Origin: Rikenellaceae bacterium
GTDB lineage: Bacteria > Bacteroidota > Bacteroidia > Bacteroidales > Rikenellaceae
Length of the DNA: 12,784 bases
NCBI GenBank assembly: GCA_902363575.1
Contig: CABJAJ010000010.1
Span: forward strand, 1-12,784
Reading direction: 5' to 3'
Numbering within the stretch: position 1 is the first letter of the stretch; each line of letters opens with the position of its first letter. Below are positions 1 to 7,049 of the stretch, piece after piece. The notes beneath the pieces are model-generated. The model was not told the origin of the DNA. It did not search any database and saw only the letters and a program-made list of their open reading frames with translations. Position numbers and translations under genes: made by a program.

Positions 1-32
1 CGGAATCGAAAATCCGTCGTATTTTTGCCGCC

Positions 33-117
33 GGAGAGATGGCAGAGTGGTCGATTGCGGCGGTCTTGAAAACCGTTGAACCGCAAGGTTCCGGGGGTTC
101 GAATCCCTCTTTCTCCG
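33..117 (+). tRNA. tRNA-Ser (anticodon UGA)
   Basis: A type II tRNA can be folded. The acceptor stem pairs 33-39 with 110-116, the anticodon loop is 65-71 with anticodon TGA at 67-69, the long variable arm has a GAACC/GGTTC stem, and the T-loop TTCGAAT (98-104) sits on a five-pair stem. The discriminator is G117, as expected for serine. CCA is not encoded; the following bases are CAA. One acceptor pair is G38-T111, a G-U wobble. The 3' end is shared with the attachment site, so this part may come from the integrated element rather than the original chromosome. Confidence 0.96.
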
Positions 118-120
118 CAA
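106..120. repeat. Left attachment site copy (attL) in the tRNA-Ser 3' end
   Basis: CCTCTTTCTCCGCAA matches 12675-12689 (CCTCTCTCTCCGCAA) with one T/C difference. Extending left to GGTTC (96-100 versus 12665-12669) gives 20 of 25 identities overall. This is the standard footprint of a tyrosine integrase that inserts in a tRNA 3' end and restores the gene. Which side of the T/C difference the crossover lies on cannot be decided from one integrated copy. Confidence 0.85.
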
Positions 121-121
121 T

Positions 122-164
122 AAAGGGTGTAAATCAAGCATTTGCGAGATTTACACCCTTTTTT
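122..164 (+). terminator. Rho-independent terminator after tRNA-Ser
   Basis: AAAGGGTGTAAATC (122-135) pairs perfectly with GATTTACACCCTTT (148-161), a 14-bp stem with a 12-base loop, followed by T residues to 164. It lies two bases after the attachment core, so the element probably supplies a replacement terminator for the tRNA whose own terminator has been moved to the right end. The AAAGGG/CCCTTT ends also allow some termination in the other direction, for the minus-strand AraC gene. Confidence 0.8.
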
Positions 165-190
165 ACACCCAAGAATGTAAAATTGGGTGT
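125..190. repeat. Left-end TACACCC repeats, candidate integrase or excisionase arm sites
   Basis: TTTACACCC occurs at 150-158 and 162-170. The inverse, GGGTGT, occurs at 125-130 and 185-190. ACACCCAA (165-172) and TTGGGTGT (183-190) form a second inverted repeat. TACACCCAA (164-172) is repeated exactly at the other end of the element (12549-12557). Short repeats shared by both ends and lying inside the core are typical of arm-type binding sites. Part of the group overlaps the terminator hairpin, so a role only in termination is also possible. From 191 to 343 the DNA is AT-rich and I see nothing else in it. Confidence 0.45.
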
Positions 191-343
191 TTTTGTATTT
201 TTTAAGATTCTTCAAAAGAATGTCAATTACAAAGCGATTGGTATTTCTATGGACTGGCAGAATGAACCTTTATGACGAAAAATATAGTTATTCAAAAAAA
301 TAAATATCTTAAATATGGAATTCATTTGCCAAATATGAAATTT

Positions 344-1243
344 CTATTCATATATTCCTCTTTTGTAATTCATTAGATATTGGGTAAAAGTCTTGCCTGT
401 TTCTTTTTTGAAAAAACGCATGAGGTGACTGGGGTCGGAAAAGTGGAACTCGTCTGCCAGTTGGCTCACATTCAGATTGGAGAACAGTAGCTCATTTTTC
501 AGCTCTTCCAAAAGACGTTGCTTGAGTAAGTGAATGGCTGATACACCAAATTGCGCCATGACAGAATTATTCAAGGTGATACGACTTACCCGAAGCATAT
601 CAGCATATTCTTGAACGCGCTGTGTCGTTCGGATATGTTTTTCGAGTAAGTCCTTGAATTTGAATGCGTAATTGTTTTTTGGCACTTCGACAGGTAGACG
701 ATAAGTTTGAGCGTATGCCCGGTTGATAATTACCAGTAGATAATAAAGCACTGACACAATGAGGTTGTAAGTGTCTACCACAGGATGTTGTAGTTCTTGT
801 TTTATCTTTTTTAAGAGGCGCATATATTCCGTCAGCTCCTCCGGCTCGGCAAACAAGTAGGGCGGTGTATCAGTCTGATAATAATACAACAGCCGATATA
901 CGAAGAACTTGTCAGCAATGAACGTGCGCATAAAGTCTTCGCGGAAAATAAGAAAAGTGTAATCTAGTTCTACCTCGTTCACGTGCCATTCCTGTTGCTG
1001 GTGCGGCGACAAAAGCAGCACCATACCATCCCGTAACTCCACTTTTCGGAAGTTCAGCAACAAATATCCATTGGCACGACGAAAGAAATAGAAGCTGAAA
1101 AAATCTGTCTTAAACGCCTTATGCTCGGTCAAGACACCACAGATGTCCTTGCTTTCGCCTGTGTTAATGTAGAAATCTACGCCACATTGCGTTTTATTGA
1201 ACGGAACGCTTACAAGTCTTTTGGGATTGATTATAGCTTTCAT
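344..1243 (-). CDS. AraC-family transcriptional regulator
   Basis: The 299-residue protein starts at MKAIINPKRL. Residues about 20-180 form an N-terminal sensing region of the cupin-like type seen in this family. About 195-295 is a double helix-turn-helix of the AraC/XylS class, with a recognisable second half (NVSQLADEFHFSDPSHLMRFF, then KKETGKTFTQY). The frame is open for 63 codons upstream, but those would encode a lysine- and phenylalanine-rich stretch running into the divergent gene, so ATG at 1243 is preferred; AAGAG lies just before it. A TATATTTG -7 box (1273-1266) lies upstream. The gene is divergent from the metallo-hydrolase/cupin/radical-SAM operon and is probably its regulator. 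The effector cannot be read from sequence. Confidence 0.88.
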   Translation of the reverse strand: MKAIINPKRLVSVPFNKTQCGVDFYINTGESKDICGVLTEHKAFKTDFFSFYFFRRANGYLLLNFRKVELRDGMVLLLSPHQQQEWHVNEVELDYTFLIFREDFMRTFIADKFFVYRLLYYYQTDTPPYLFAEPEELTEYMRLLKKIKQELQHPVVDTYNLIVSVLYYLLVIINRAYAQTYRLPVEVPKNNYAFKFKDLLEKHIRTTQRVQEYADMLRVSRITLNNSVMAQFGVSAIHLLKQRLLEELKNELLFSNLNVSQLADEFHFSDPSHLMRFFKKETGKTFTQYLMNYKRGIYE

Positions 1244-1379
1244 CACTCTTGTTTTTTGCTTTCTGCAAATATACATCATTCTTTTATCAAAATGGCATAT
1301 ATTCCTGTTTTTAAGGCATAGAGACATTGGGATATCCTTTCGAACTTTGTACCCGAAAAATAATACAAAACATAACATC
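1244..1379. promoter_or_regulatory. Divergent promoter region between the AraC gene and the cargo operon
   Basis: On the minus strand TATATTTG (CAAATATA at 1266-1273) fits the Bacteroidota -7 consensus TAnnTTTG and lies about 22 bases before the AraC start. A TTTG (CAAA at 1288-1291) is 14 bases further up, closer than usual for the -33 box. GGCATA occurs at 1294-1299 and 1315-1320, exactly 21 bases apart, the spacing at which AraC-type proteins bind direct half-sites. For the plus-strand operon only a weak box is seen (GAACTTTG, about 1340-1347), as might fit an activator-dependent promoter. Confidence 0.5.
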
Positions 1380-2159
1380 ATGAACGAAAAAGCAATTATT
1401 CGGTTGGTACGCAGTGCCACCTTGAAAATCAACTATGCAGGACATACCATTCTTATTGACCCCGTATTTGCCGACAAAGGAACCCTGCAATCAGCTCTCG
1501 GTGTATATAAGAATCCGAGGGTACATCTCGTAATGCCTATTAGCGACATTACTGAAGGTGTTGATATGGTACTGCTCACCCACAACCACATCGACCATTA
1601 CGAACCAAGTGTAAAGCAGCATTTGCCGAAAGACATTCCTTTCTACACCCAGCCACAAGATAAGGCCGCCATCCTGAAAGATGGTTTCTCAAATGTAGAA
1701 GCGATTGAAGAGAGCATAACCTTAGGTCATCTGACCATCCACCGTGCTATTGGCCATCACGGTTTCGGTCAGATAGGCCAGATGATGGGACCTGTTTCGG
1801 GCTATGTGCTGATGTCCGAAGGGCTTCCGACTATTTATATCATGGGCGATTGCAAATGGGAAGAATGTACTCTTGCTACCGTGGAAAAGTATCGTCCTAA
1901 TTATATTGTGGTGAACAGTGGCGGTGCGGTATTCCCCGAATTCTCTAAGACGGACGGTTGTATCATCCCCAATGAACAGGAAGTAATGGCGATGCTTGAC
2001 ACACTCCCCCCACACATCAAGCTGATTACCGTACACATGGATGCCATCGATCATTGCCAGACCACCCGTGCCATCCTTCGCAACGAAGCTCGCCATCACG
2101 GGACGGATATGAGCCGACTGATTATACCGGAAGACGGAGAAAGCATAACACTTAAATAA
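1380..2159 (+). CDS. MBL-fold metal-dependent hydrolase (UlaG-like)
   Basis: A 259-residue cytosolic protein with no signal peptide. It begins like UlaG-type hydrolases (RSATLKINYAGHTILIDP, residues 11-28). It carries the metal motif HNHIDH at 68-73, followed by candidate ligands H126/H127, D157 in MGDC, and H219/H225. It belongs to the metallo-beta-lactamase superfamily, whose members hydrolyse lactones, phosphodiesters and other substrates; nothing points to antibiotic hydrolysis, and there is no export signal as true beta-lactamases have. The frame is open further upstream (to 1197), but those codons overlap the AraC gene, so MNEKAIIRL at 1380 is the start. It is the first gene of the cargo operon, with 33 bases to the cupin gene. 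Substrate unknown. Confidence 0.88.
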   Translation: MNEKAIIRLVRSATLKINYAGHTILIDPVFADKGTLQSALGVYKNPRVHLVMPISDITEGVDMVLLTHNHIDHYEPSVKQHLPKDIPFYTQPQDKAAILKDGFSNVEAIEESITLGHLTIHRAIGHHGFGQIGQMMGPVSGYVLMSEGLPTIYIMGDCKWEECTLATVEKYRPNYIVVNSGGAVFPEFSKTDGCIIPNEQEVMAMLDTLPPHIKLITVHMDAIDHCQTTRAILRNEARHHGTDMSRLIIPEDGESITLK

Positions 2160-2192
2160 CTGTATAAACAATCATTTCAAAATATTAGAAAG

Positions 2193-2657
2193 ATGAAAAA
2201 GATTAGGAAAATCGCGGTAGAACAGAATTTCGCCGCGATCAGTGTCGGTAAGTTGAATGAACTGAATGAATACGAACTTCAGCTTGGCCCGGATGTGAAA
2301 ATTCCCGGAAAAGTATTCTGCAGCACCGCTCTCGGAACTACGGGAAGCGAGTTTTCTTTCCAGTCATTCGCCCCGGGTACAGAAACCGGATTTCTGCATA
2401 GTCACAAGAGTCATGAGGAACTTTATTTTTTCCTCTCCGGTAAAGGTGAATTTCAAGTAGACGGAACAGTGTTCCCAGTGGAAGAAGGTAGCGTTGTCAG
2501 GGTATCTCCTGCAGGAAAACGAAGTGTCCGTAACAACGGAACGACTCCGCTCCTCATGCTCTGCATACAATATTGCAGCAATACATTCTCACAGGAGGAT
2601 GCCACTGACGGAATCATACTGAAAGAACCGGTAAAATGGAAAGTCTCTCCGAAATGA
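2193..2657 (+). CDS. Small cupin-domain protein
   Basis: The 154-residue single-domain cupin has motif 1 around residues 66-83 (HSHKSHEELYFFLSG: H69, H71 and E75/E76 as likely metal ligands). Motif 2 around 99-115 is GSVVRVSPAGKRSVRNN. The usual motif-2 histidine is replaced (S111), so metal binding may be weaker or different from that of an active dioxygenase or isomerase. The start ATG at 2193 follows the purine-rich TTAGAAAG. The stop codon overlaps an ATG of the next gene (ATGA at 2654-2657). Cupins of this size act as small-molecule-binding proteins, isomerases or dioxygenases. The tight link to two radical-SAM genes suggests a part in the same pathway, but the substrate cannot be inferred. 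Confidence 0.85.
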   Translation: MKKIRKIAVEQNFAAISVGKLNELNEYELQLGPDVKIPGKVFCSTALGTTGSEFSFQSFAPGTETGFLHSHKSHEELYFFLSGKGEFQVDGTVFPVEEGSVVRVSPAGKRSVRNNGTTPLLMLCIQYCSNTFSQEDATDGIILKEPVKWKVSPK

Positions 2658-3349
2658 TTCTAAAAAGGAACTCTAAGCAGATGACTATCTGTATAAAATC
2701 CCTGATAAAGAATATGAACATAGTGGTAGGCTGCTCCATCGGGTGCAGCTACTGCTATGCCCGTAACAACTGCCGCCGCTTCCATATTACGGACGACTTC
2801 TCCGTACCGGAATATATGGTGCGAAAGCTGCGTATCATCGACACGCCCAAGCCTCACGTATGGCTGATGACCGGAATGAGCGATTTCTCCGATTGGAAGC
2901 CTGAATGGAATGCGGAAATATTCAGACGAATGAAAAGCAATCCGCAACACGCTTATATATTCCTTACGAAATGTCCGGACAAGATCAGTTTCTCTACAGA
3001 TGACGAGAATGTATGGATGGGCGTGACCGTCACGCGCAATTCCGAAAAAAAGCGGCTAGACGATTTGAAAAGAAATATCAAGGCCAAGCACTACCATGTC
3101 ACTTTCGAACCTATTTTCGATGAAATCGGCGATATAGATTTCGAGGGTATCGACTGGATTGTCATAGGTACGGAGACCGGACATCGGAAAGGCAAAGTGG
3201 ATTCCCGTCCCGAATGGGTGCTTCACATTGCCGACCAAGCCCAAACACAGGGCGTCCCCGTGTTTATGAAAGAGGATTTGCTGCCTATAATGGGCAAAGA
3301 AAGGATGATTCAGGAACTGCCGGAACAATTTACAAAACGCTTACAATGA
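2654..3349 (+). CDS. Radical SAM protein, probable 'mobile pair' protein A (DUF5131/Gp37-Gp68-like)
   Basis: With the start at 2654 the protein has 231 residues. C27, C31 and C34 (GCSIGCSYCYARNN) form the CxxxCxxC site for the 4Fe-4S cluster that cleaves S-adenosylmethionine. Later blocks recall the phage Gp37/Gp68 (DUF5131) family: TGMSDFSDW (73-81), IFLTKCP (102-108), WMGVTV (121-126), FEPIFDEIGDIDFEGIDWIV (151-170), GTETG (172-176) and GVPVFMKEDL (200-209). It also fits the 'radical SAM mobile pair protein A' group, known as a tandem partner of a second radical-SAM protein on mobile DNA. Alternative starts are 2636, and 2681, which has AAGGA upstream. ATG 2654 was chosen for its 4-base overlap with the cupin stop. 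It overlaps the next gene by ATGA as well. Reaction unknown. Confidence 0.8.
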   Translation: MILKRNSKQMTICIKSLIKNMNIVVGCSIGCSYCYARNNCRRFHITDDFSVPEYMVRKLRIIDTPKPHVWLMTGMSDFSDWKPEWNAEIFRRMKSNPQHAYIFLTKCPDKISFSTDDENVWMGVTVTRNSEKKRLDDLKRNIKAKHYHVTFEPIFDEIGDIDFEGIDWIVIGTETGHRKGKVDSRPEWVLHIADQAQTQGVPVFMKEDLLPIMGKERMIQELPEQFTKRLQ

Positions 3350-4221
3350 ATACCGAAATAATCAAAGAAATAGACGTACAGAGCGTTATGACCAAATCCT
3401 CACTGCCGGTCGGAGGATATTCGGTCAACCCTTACGTGGGCTGTCCCCACGCCTGTAAGTATTGCTACGCATCGTTTATGAAACGATTCACCGGGCATAC
3501 AGAACCGTGGGGTGCATTTCTGGACGTGAAGAACTGGAAACCGATAGCCAATCCGCACAAATATGACGGAGAGCGCATTGTGATAGGTTCCGTGACGGAT
3601 GGTTACAACCCGTATGAGGAGCAATTTTGCCGTACCCACAGGCTGCTCGAAGAGCTGCGTGGGAGCAACGCCGAGATTATGATATGCACTAAGTCCGACC
3701 TTGTCCTGCGCGACCTCGACCTGTTGAAGCGTTTTCCCAAAGTAACGGTGTCATGGTCGGTCAATACGCTTGACGAGCGGTTTCGTACGGATATGGACAA
3801 TGCCGTGAGCATAGAACGTCGTCTGAACGCAATGCGTCAGGTCTATGAGGCGGGCATCCGTACCGTGTGTTTTGTATCGCCCATATTCCCCGGAATAACC
3901 GATATGAAGGCGATTATCGAGAAAGTGAAAGGATATGCCGATTTGATATGGCTCGAAAACCTGAATCTGCGCGGGCAGTTCAAGGGAGGGATAATGACGT
4001 ATATCCGTGAGAAGCATCCCGACCTCTTTCCGTTATACGAAGAAATATACAACAAAAAGAGGCTTGATTACTGGCAGGCATTGGAACAGGACATTTCCCA
4101 ATACGCCAAGGCACAGGGGTTTCCATATAGAATAAATGATTTGCCTTACGGGCGCTCGGAAAAAGGCAAGCCGGTTATCGTAAATTATTTCTACCACGAA
4201 AAGATACGATTGACTAAATGA
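3346..4221 (+). CDS. Radical SAM protein, probable 'mobile pair' protein B (SplB-like)
   Basis: A 291-residue protein. C33, C37 and C40 (NPYVGCPHACKYCYASF) form the CxxxCxxC cluster site. GSVTDGYNPYEEQ (81-93) and the spacing of the following strands resemble the spore-photoproduct-lyase-like radical-SAM group (SplB-like), where 'radical SAM mobile pair protein B' belongs. The frame is open further upstream (to 3214), but ATG 3346, overlapping the stop of protein A as ATGA, is clearly the start and implies translational coupling. It is the last gene of the operon. The resemblance to a DNA-repair lyase does not show that this protein acts on DNA. The obligate pairing suggests two steps on one substrate or a two-enzyme complex. 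Confidence 0.82.
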   Translation: MNTEIIKEIDVQSVMTKSSLPVGGYSVNPYVGCPHACKYCYASFMKRFTGHTEPWGAFLDVKNWKPIANPHKYDGERIVIGSVTDGYNPYEEQFCRTHRLLEELRGSNAEIMICTKSDLVLRDLDLLKRFPKVTVSWSVNTLDERFRTDMDNAVSIERRLNAMRQVYEAGIRTVCFVSPIFPGITDMKAIIEKVKGYADLIWLENLNLRGQFKGGIMTYIREKHPDLFPLYEEIYNKKRLDYWQALEQDISQYAKAQGFPYRINDLPYGRSEKGKPVIVNYFYHEKIRLTK

Positions 4222-4331
4222 GGGAAAGATATTGACAATATGGTATATTAATAGTGAATAAGATATTCTTTTATTGCTTATTTTACTTTAGAATAGTTAG
4301 ACAACTTAGATTTTGTACTATATATTACGAT

Positions 4332-4362
4332 AGAAGTACAATCCATGATGAATTGTACTTCT
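4332..4362. terminator. Hairpin between convergent genes
   Basis: AGAAGTACAAT (4332-4342) pairs perfectly with ATTGTACTTCT (4352-4362): an 11-bp stem and 9-base loop between the 3' ends of the radical-SAM B gene (plus) and the relaxase gene (minus). There is no real T tract on either side, so it is a probable but weak bidirectional terminator. The rest of 4222-4367 is AT-rich with nothing else visible. Confidence 0.5.
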
Positions 4363-4367
4363 CTATA

Positions 4368-5771
4368 TTACATCCTGAATCCTCTGGATTTTTGTTCTTT
4401 CTGCACTGAGTTACGCAGATGCTGCTGTAACTTCTCCCATTGTTCCTTGAACCATTCGCTGATTGGCTGTTGGTTTATAGTCAGCATCAATTTATTCTTA
4501 TCGATCGGGCTTCGTTCAATTTTGAAAATTACATTTTTTGTTTCAAATCTCTGTCTATATTCTTCGGAATAGATTTTTCCACTACATCTGAGAGCTTCCT
4601 TTTTGTATAAAAGAGAATCAACCATCCCCTTGGTAAAACCAGTGACATAGCATAATTTTTCCATTCTCAGCATTTCTTTGAGCAATGGGAACCAGCATAA
4701 TGCTTTTTCGAGAATGGTATTCAATCGTGATATTTCCTTGTCTTTGGCTTCAAGTTCTTGATTGTGTATTCCTTGAAGATTACGAATTTGTCTGCCATGC
4801 TGTTCCTGTATTTGTTGTATCTGAATTTTCAATTCATCAGTAGCTTTGTCCCGTTTGGTAATTTCCTGATGTAGCTGCTCGATGTGATGTTCCAGTTCTT
4901 TCAGCTTACCGCTTCCGAAAAGAGAACCTACACTGCTGGTTATGGCTGTGGCTACATCGGTAGCTGCACTTTTGAGTTTGTCCGTACGTATCTCTGCTTT
5001 TACCTGTTTGAGTTCCTGTTCGGCAAGGCTTACCTGTTGCTCCTTGTGTCGCTTGGTTTCCTCTATACGTTGCAGTTCGGCTTTCTGCTTCTCAATGATG
5101 AAATCATTTCGTTCCAGATGCTCTTTACCTGTGACAGCTTTTGCCTGCCCACGTTCCATCAGGAGAATATCGGAAGCCAAGGTCTGCATGATTGCCATAT
5201 CTTCGTCATTGAGTTTTCGGCTCTTTCCGGTTTCGTGGTTCATCCAGTCGAATACGATATGGGCATGATAGTTCGGCTTGAACCATCTGCTTCCTATTTG
5301 AAAACTCTCTTTGTCTTCCGCTTCCGGCTGACCGTTTAGCCAATGTCCTTCGTCTTTGTGCAGGAAAATTTGTAGTGGAGTGATGCCCCAACGCTTTTGA
5401 CACTCTTCACCGAATCTGCGTACATCAGCCAGTGTGGTGTCCGGTCTGATAAGCAATACTCCTTCACGGATGGGTGAACATCCCGCCACTTTGATAATCC
5501 TTCCATTCTTTCCCTTGCGTTCCCTTTCCTTTTCCTGCATGGCACGGCCTGTCTTTTCCTTGACCATGCGTTTGATGTTCTCATAATGCGTCTGCAATTC
5601 GAGACTGCCGAAATCCGGATTTATCCACTGTTCATTATCGGCTGTGAGTTCGGGCACGATGTAGATTTTGGACTTGCCGATGTTGCGCATATACTCGGCA
5701 GTTCTTCGGTTGTGTGCCTCGCTCGATGCGATGTTGCAAGGCTTGATATGTATGCTTGATTTTGTTGCCAT
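4368..5771 (-). CDS. MobV/Pre-type relaxase (MobN-like mobilization protein)
   Basis: A 467-residue protein that would nick the element's oriT and lead the strand into a conjugation channel supplied by another element. The relaxase domain occupies about residues 1-215. It has EAHNRR at 19-23, matching the MobV first motif (HNxR), and a split histidine motif: HKDE at 138-141 and NYHAHIVFDW with H169 and H171. About 225-365 is a long charged coiled coil, and the C-terminal 100 residues are lysine-rich. Domain order and length fit NBU-type MobN proteins. The gene lies just downstream of a 280-base structured region, as expected for a relaxase beside its oriT. Start MATKSSIHIK at 5771 is preceded by purine-rich AAAGAAAAGAAG. 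Confidence 0.9.
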   Translation of the reverse strand: MATKSSIHIKPCNIASSEAHNRRTAEYMRNIGKSKIYIVPELTADNEQWINPDFGSLELQTHYENIKRMVKEKTGRAMQEKERERKGKNGRIIKVAGCSPIREGVLLIRPDTTLADVRRFGEECQKRWGITPLQIFLHKDEGHWLNGQPEAEDKESFQIGSRWFKPNYHAHIVFDWMNHETGKSRKLNDEDMAIMQTLASDILLMERGQAKAVTGKEHLERNDFIIEKQKAELQRIEETKRHKEQQVSLAEQELKQVKAEIRTDKLKSAATDVATAITSSVGSLFGSGKLKELEHHIEQLHQEITKRDKATDELKIQIQQIQEQHGRQIRNLQGIHNQELEAKDKEISRLNTILEKALCWFPLLKEMLRMEKLCYVTGFTKGMVDSLLYKKEALRCSGKIYSEEYRQRFETKNVIFKIERSPIDKNKLMLTINQQPISEWFKEQWEKLQQHLRNSVQKEQKSRGFRM

Positions 5772-6052
5772 AGCTTCTTTTCTTTGTTTGCAATTGATTA
5801 TTTTGCTCGCTTTCGCAGAGGGGTTATTTTATGAATCTCGGCTGCATTCGGCATAGGTCAAGCAAGCTTGCCTCTGCTCTCATTTGCACGAGATTTCTTA
5901 GGGGTAACCCATAAGCGGAGATTGCAAAGAGAGGGTCACTCTTTGCTCGGGGTTCTCAGGGGTGAAACGCCTTGAGTGGGTCATTAGGGCAAAGCCCTAA
6001 TCCCCTCGGGAGAGCCCACAACTACGAAAGCGGAGCGTGTAGTTATAGTGGG
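5772..6052. other. Probable origin of transfer (oriT) region
   Basis: This 281-base gap between relaxase and primase genes is GC-richer than its flanks and full of symmetry. It holds a palindrome GCAAGCTTGC (5862-5871), GGGTAACCC (5902-5910), an 8-bp stem GCAAAGAG/CTCTTTGC (5924-5931 with 5939-5946), and a 7-bp stem TTAGGGC/GCCCTAA with loop AAA (5984-6000). A long stem (6013-6025 with 6039-6054) runs into the primase stop. TTCTTAGGGGT (5895-5905) and TTCTCAGGGGT (5953-5963) are direct repeats. In NBU1 the oriT lies directly upstream of the mob gene, as here. The nick site cannot be named from sequence. No open frame of interest is present. Confidence 0.6.
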
Positions 6053-7009
6053 CTATAACCGGAAGCCGTTCTTCTTCTCCGGTGATTGGCTGCGCACCCC
6101 TTTGGCGGACTGGAGCTGCCTTTTTCTTTCAATCTGTTTCTGTAAGTATTCGTTCAGGTCTTTGCACCCGCCATAAATCTGCGAAGCGTCCCGGATGTAT
6201 CGGTCTCTGCCGTATTCCATGCGGATTTGTTGGAGTACTTCCAGTCCTGCATGGTCGTTGTCGAAAAAGCAGTGGATGCGCTCATAGTTGCCCAGCGGAT
6301 AGAGAGCCTTGTTTATATTCGATACGGAGTTCAATACAATGTAGTCCTGCCCGTCCAATTCCGGATAATTCGGGCAGCTTTCCTGTCTCAATGTCAGAAA
6401 GGAAAGGTAGTCCATGAAACCCTCGAACACATAGCAGGTAGTCCTTGCTTTTCCCGACTGTCTGATGTGGGAGATTTCCTTGGGGGCGATGCAGCCCTTG
6501 AAATAGGGGTTACGAACCTCAAACCCACCCGAACCGTTAGGGAAGGCAATGGCAAAGTAACGCTTGCCGTTGTGGGTGTAACGGGCTTCTCTACATTCTC
6601 TTTTTGCCAGCTCCAGATTTATTCCTCTACCTTGTAAATAGGCAAGCAGGGCAGGGGAAGAAAGCGGCACGATTTCCAACTGTTGGAAACTCGGCTCCGT
6701 AAAGGACTGCTTGCGAAAAGAGAAAGAAACGGGGTGCACGTGCGGTGCCTGTTCCTCTATGCGTTTCAAAAGGTACGGCACACTGTCCGTTGCATAGAGG
6801 TGCGAAGCCAGTGCGATGATGTTGCCGCCCTTGCCAAGTGCAAAATCATACCATTGGTTCCGCTCGGTATTCACCTTGAACGATGCTTCGGTTTCTTCCC
6901 TGAACGGCGATTTGTACCAAAGATTGATGCCCTGCCGCTTCACCGGGCTATATCCCAAGCTGTGAAGATACTCTTCCAGCCTGATTTGTTTTGCTGTCTG
7001 TATATCCAT
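6053..7009 (-). CDS. DnaG-like primase with CHC2-type and Toprim domains (PrmN1-like)
   Basis: The 318-residue protein is about half the length of chromosomal DnaG and lacks the helicase-interaction domain. Residues about 22-70 resemble the CHC2 zinc-finger fold (YKSPFREE, then QWYDFALGKGGNIIALA), but the zinc cysteines are absent. The Toprim domain spans about 190-285, with EGFMD at 196-200 and the acidic pair D250/D252 in FFDNDHAG. Such primases occur in NBU elements beside the mob gene, where they are thought to help copy the element after excision or transfer. Start MDIQTAKQIR at 7009. The gene is separated from the RepA-like gene by a hairpin-rich spacer, and its stop lies in the arm of a strong stem at the edge of the oriT candidate. 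Confidence 0.88.
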   Translation of the reverse strand: MDIQTAKQIRLEEYLHSLGYSPVKRQGINLWYKSPFREETEASFKVNTERNQWYDFALGKGGNIIALASHLYATDSVPYLLKRIEEQAPHVHPVSFSFRKQSFTEPSFQQLEIVPLSSPALLAYLQGRGINLELAKRECREARYTHNGKRYFAIAFPNGSGGFEVRNPYFKGCIAPKEISHIRQSGKARTTCYVFEGFMDYLSFLTLRQESCPNYPELDGQDYIVLNSVSNINKALYPLGNYERIHCFFDNDHAGLEVLQQIRMEYGRDRYIRDASQIYGGCKDLNEYLQKQIERKRQLQSAKGVRSQSPEKKNGFRL

Positions 7010-7049
7010 AAATGATTGTCTTTATCGCTTATTGCTTGTTTTTCTTTTC

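Noticed and set aside
39..275. Open frame of 78 codons on the plus strand over the tRNA
   Set aside because: It runs through the tRNA-Ser gene and its terminator hairpin; the translation is low-complexity and has no family features.
1244..1432. 63-codon upstream extension of the AraC gene with a hydrophobic stretch
   Set aside because: It overlaps the divergent hydrolase start and covers the intergenic promoter region; AraC regulators of this type need no such segment, so it is not a membrane anchor.
1380..2159. Antibiotic-type metallo-beta-lactamase
   Set aside because: The HxHxDH motif is shared by the whole superfamily; the N-terminus is UlaG-like and no export signal is present.
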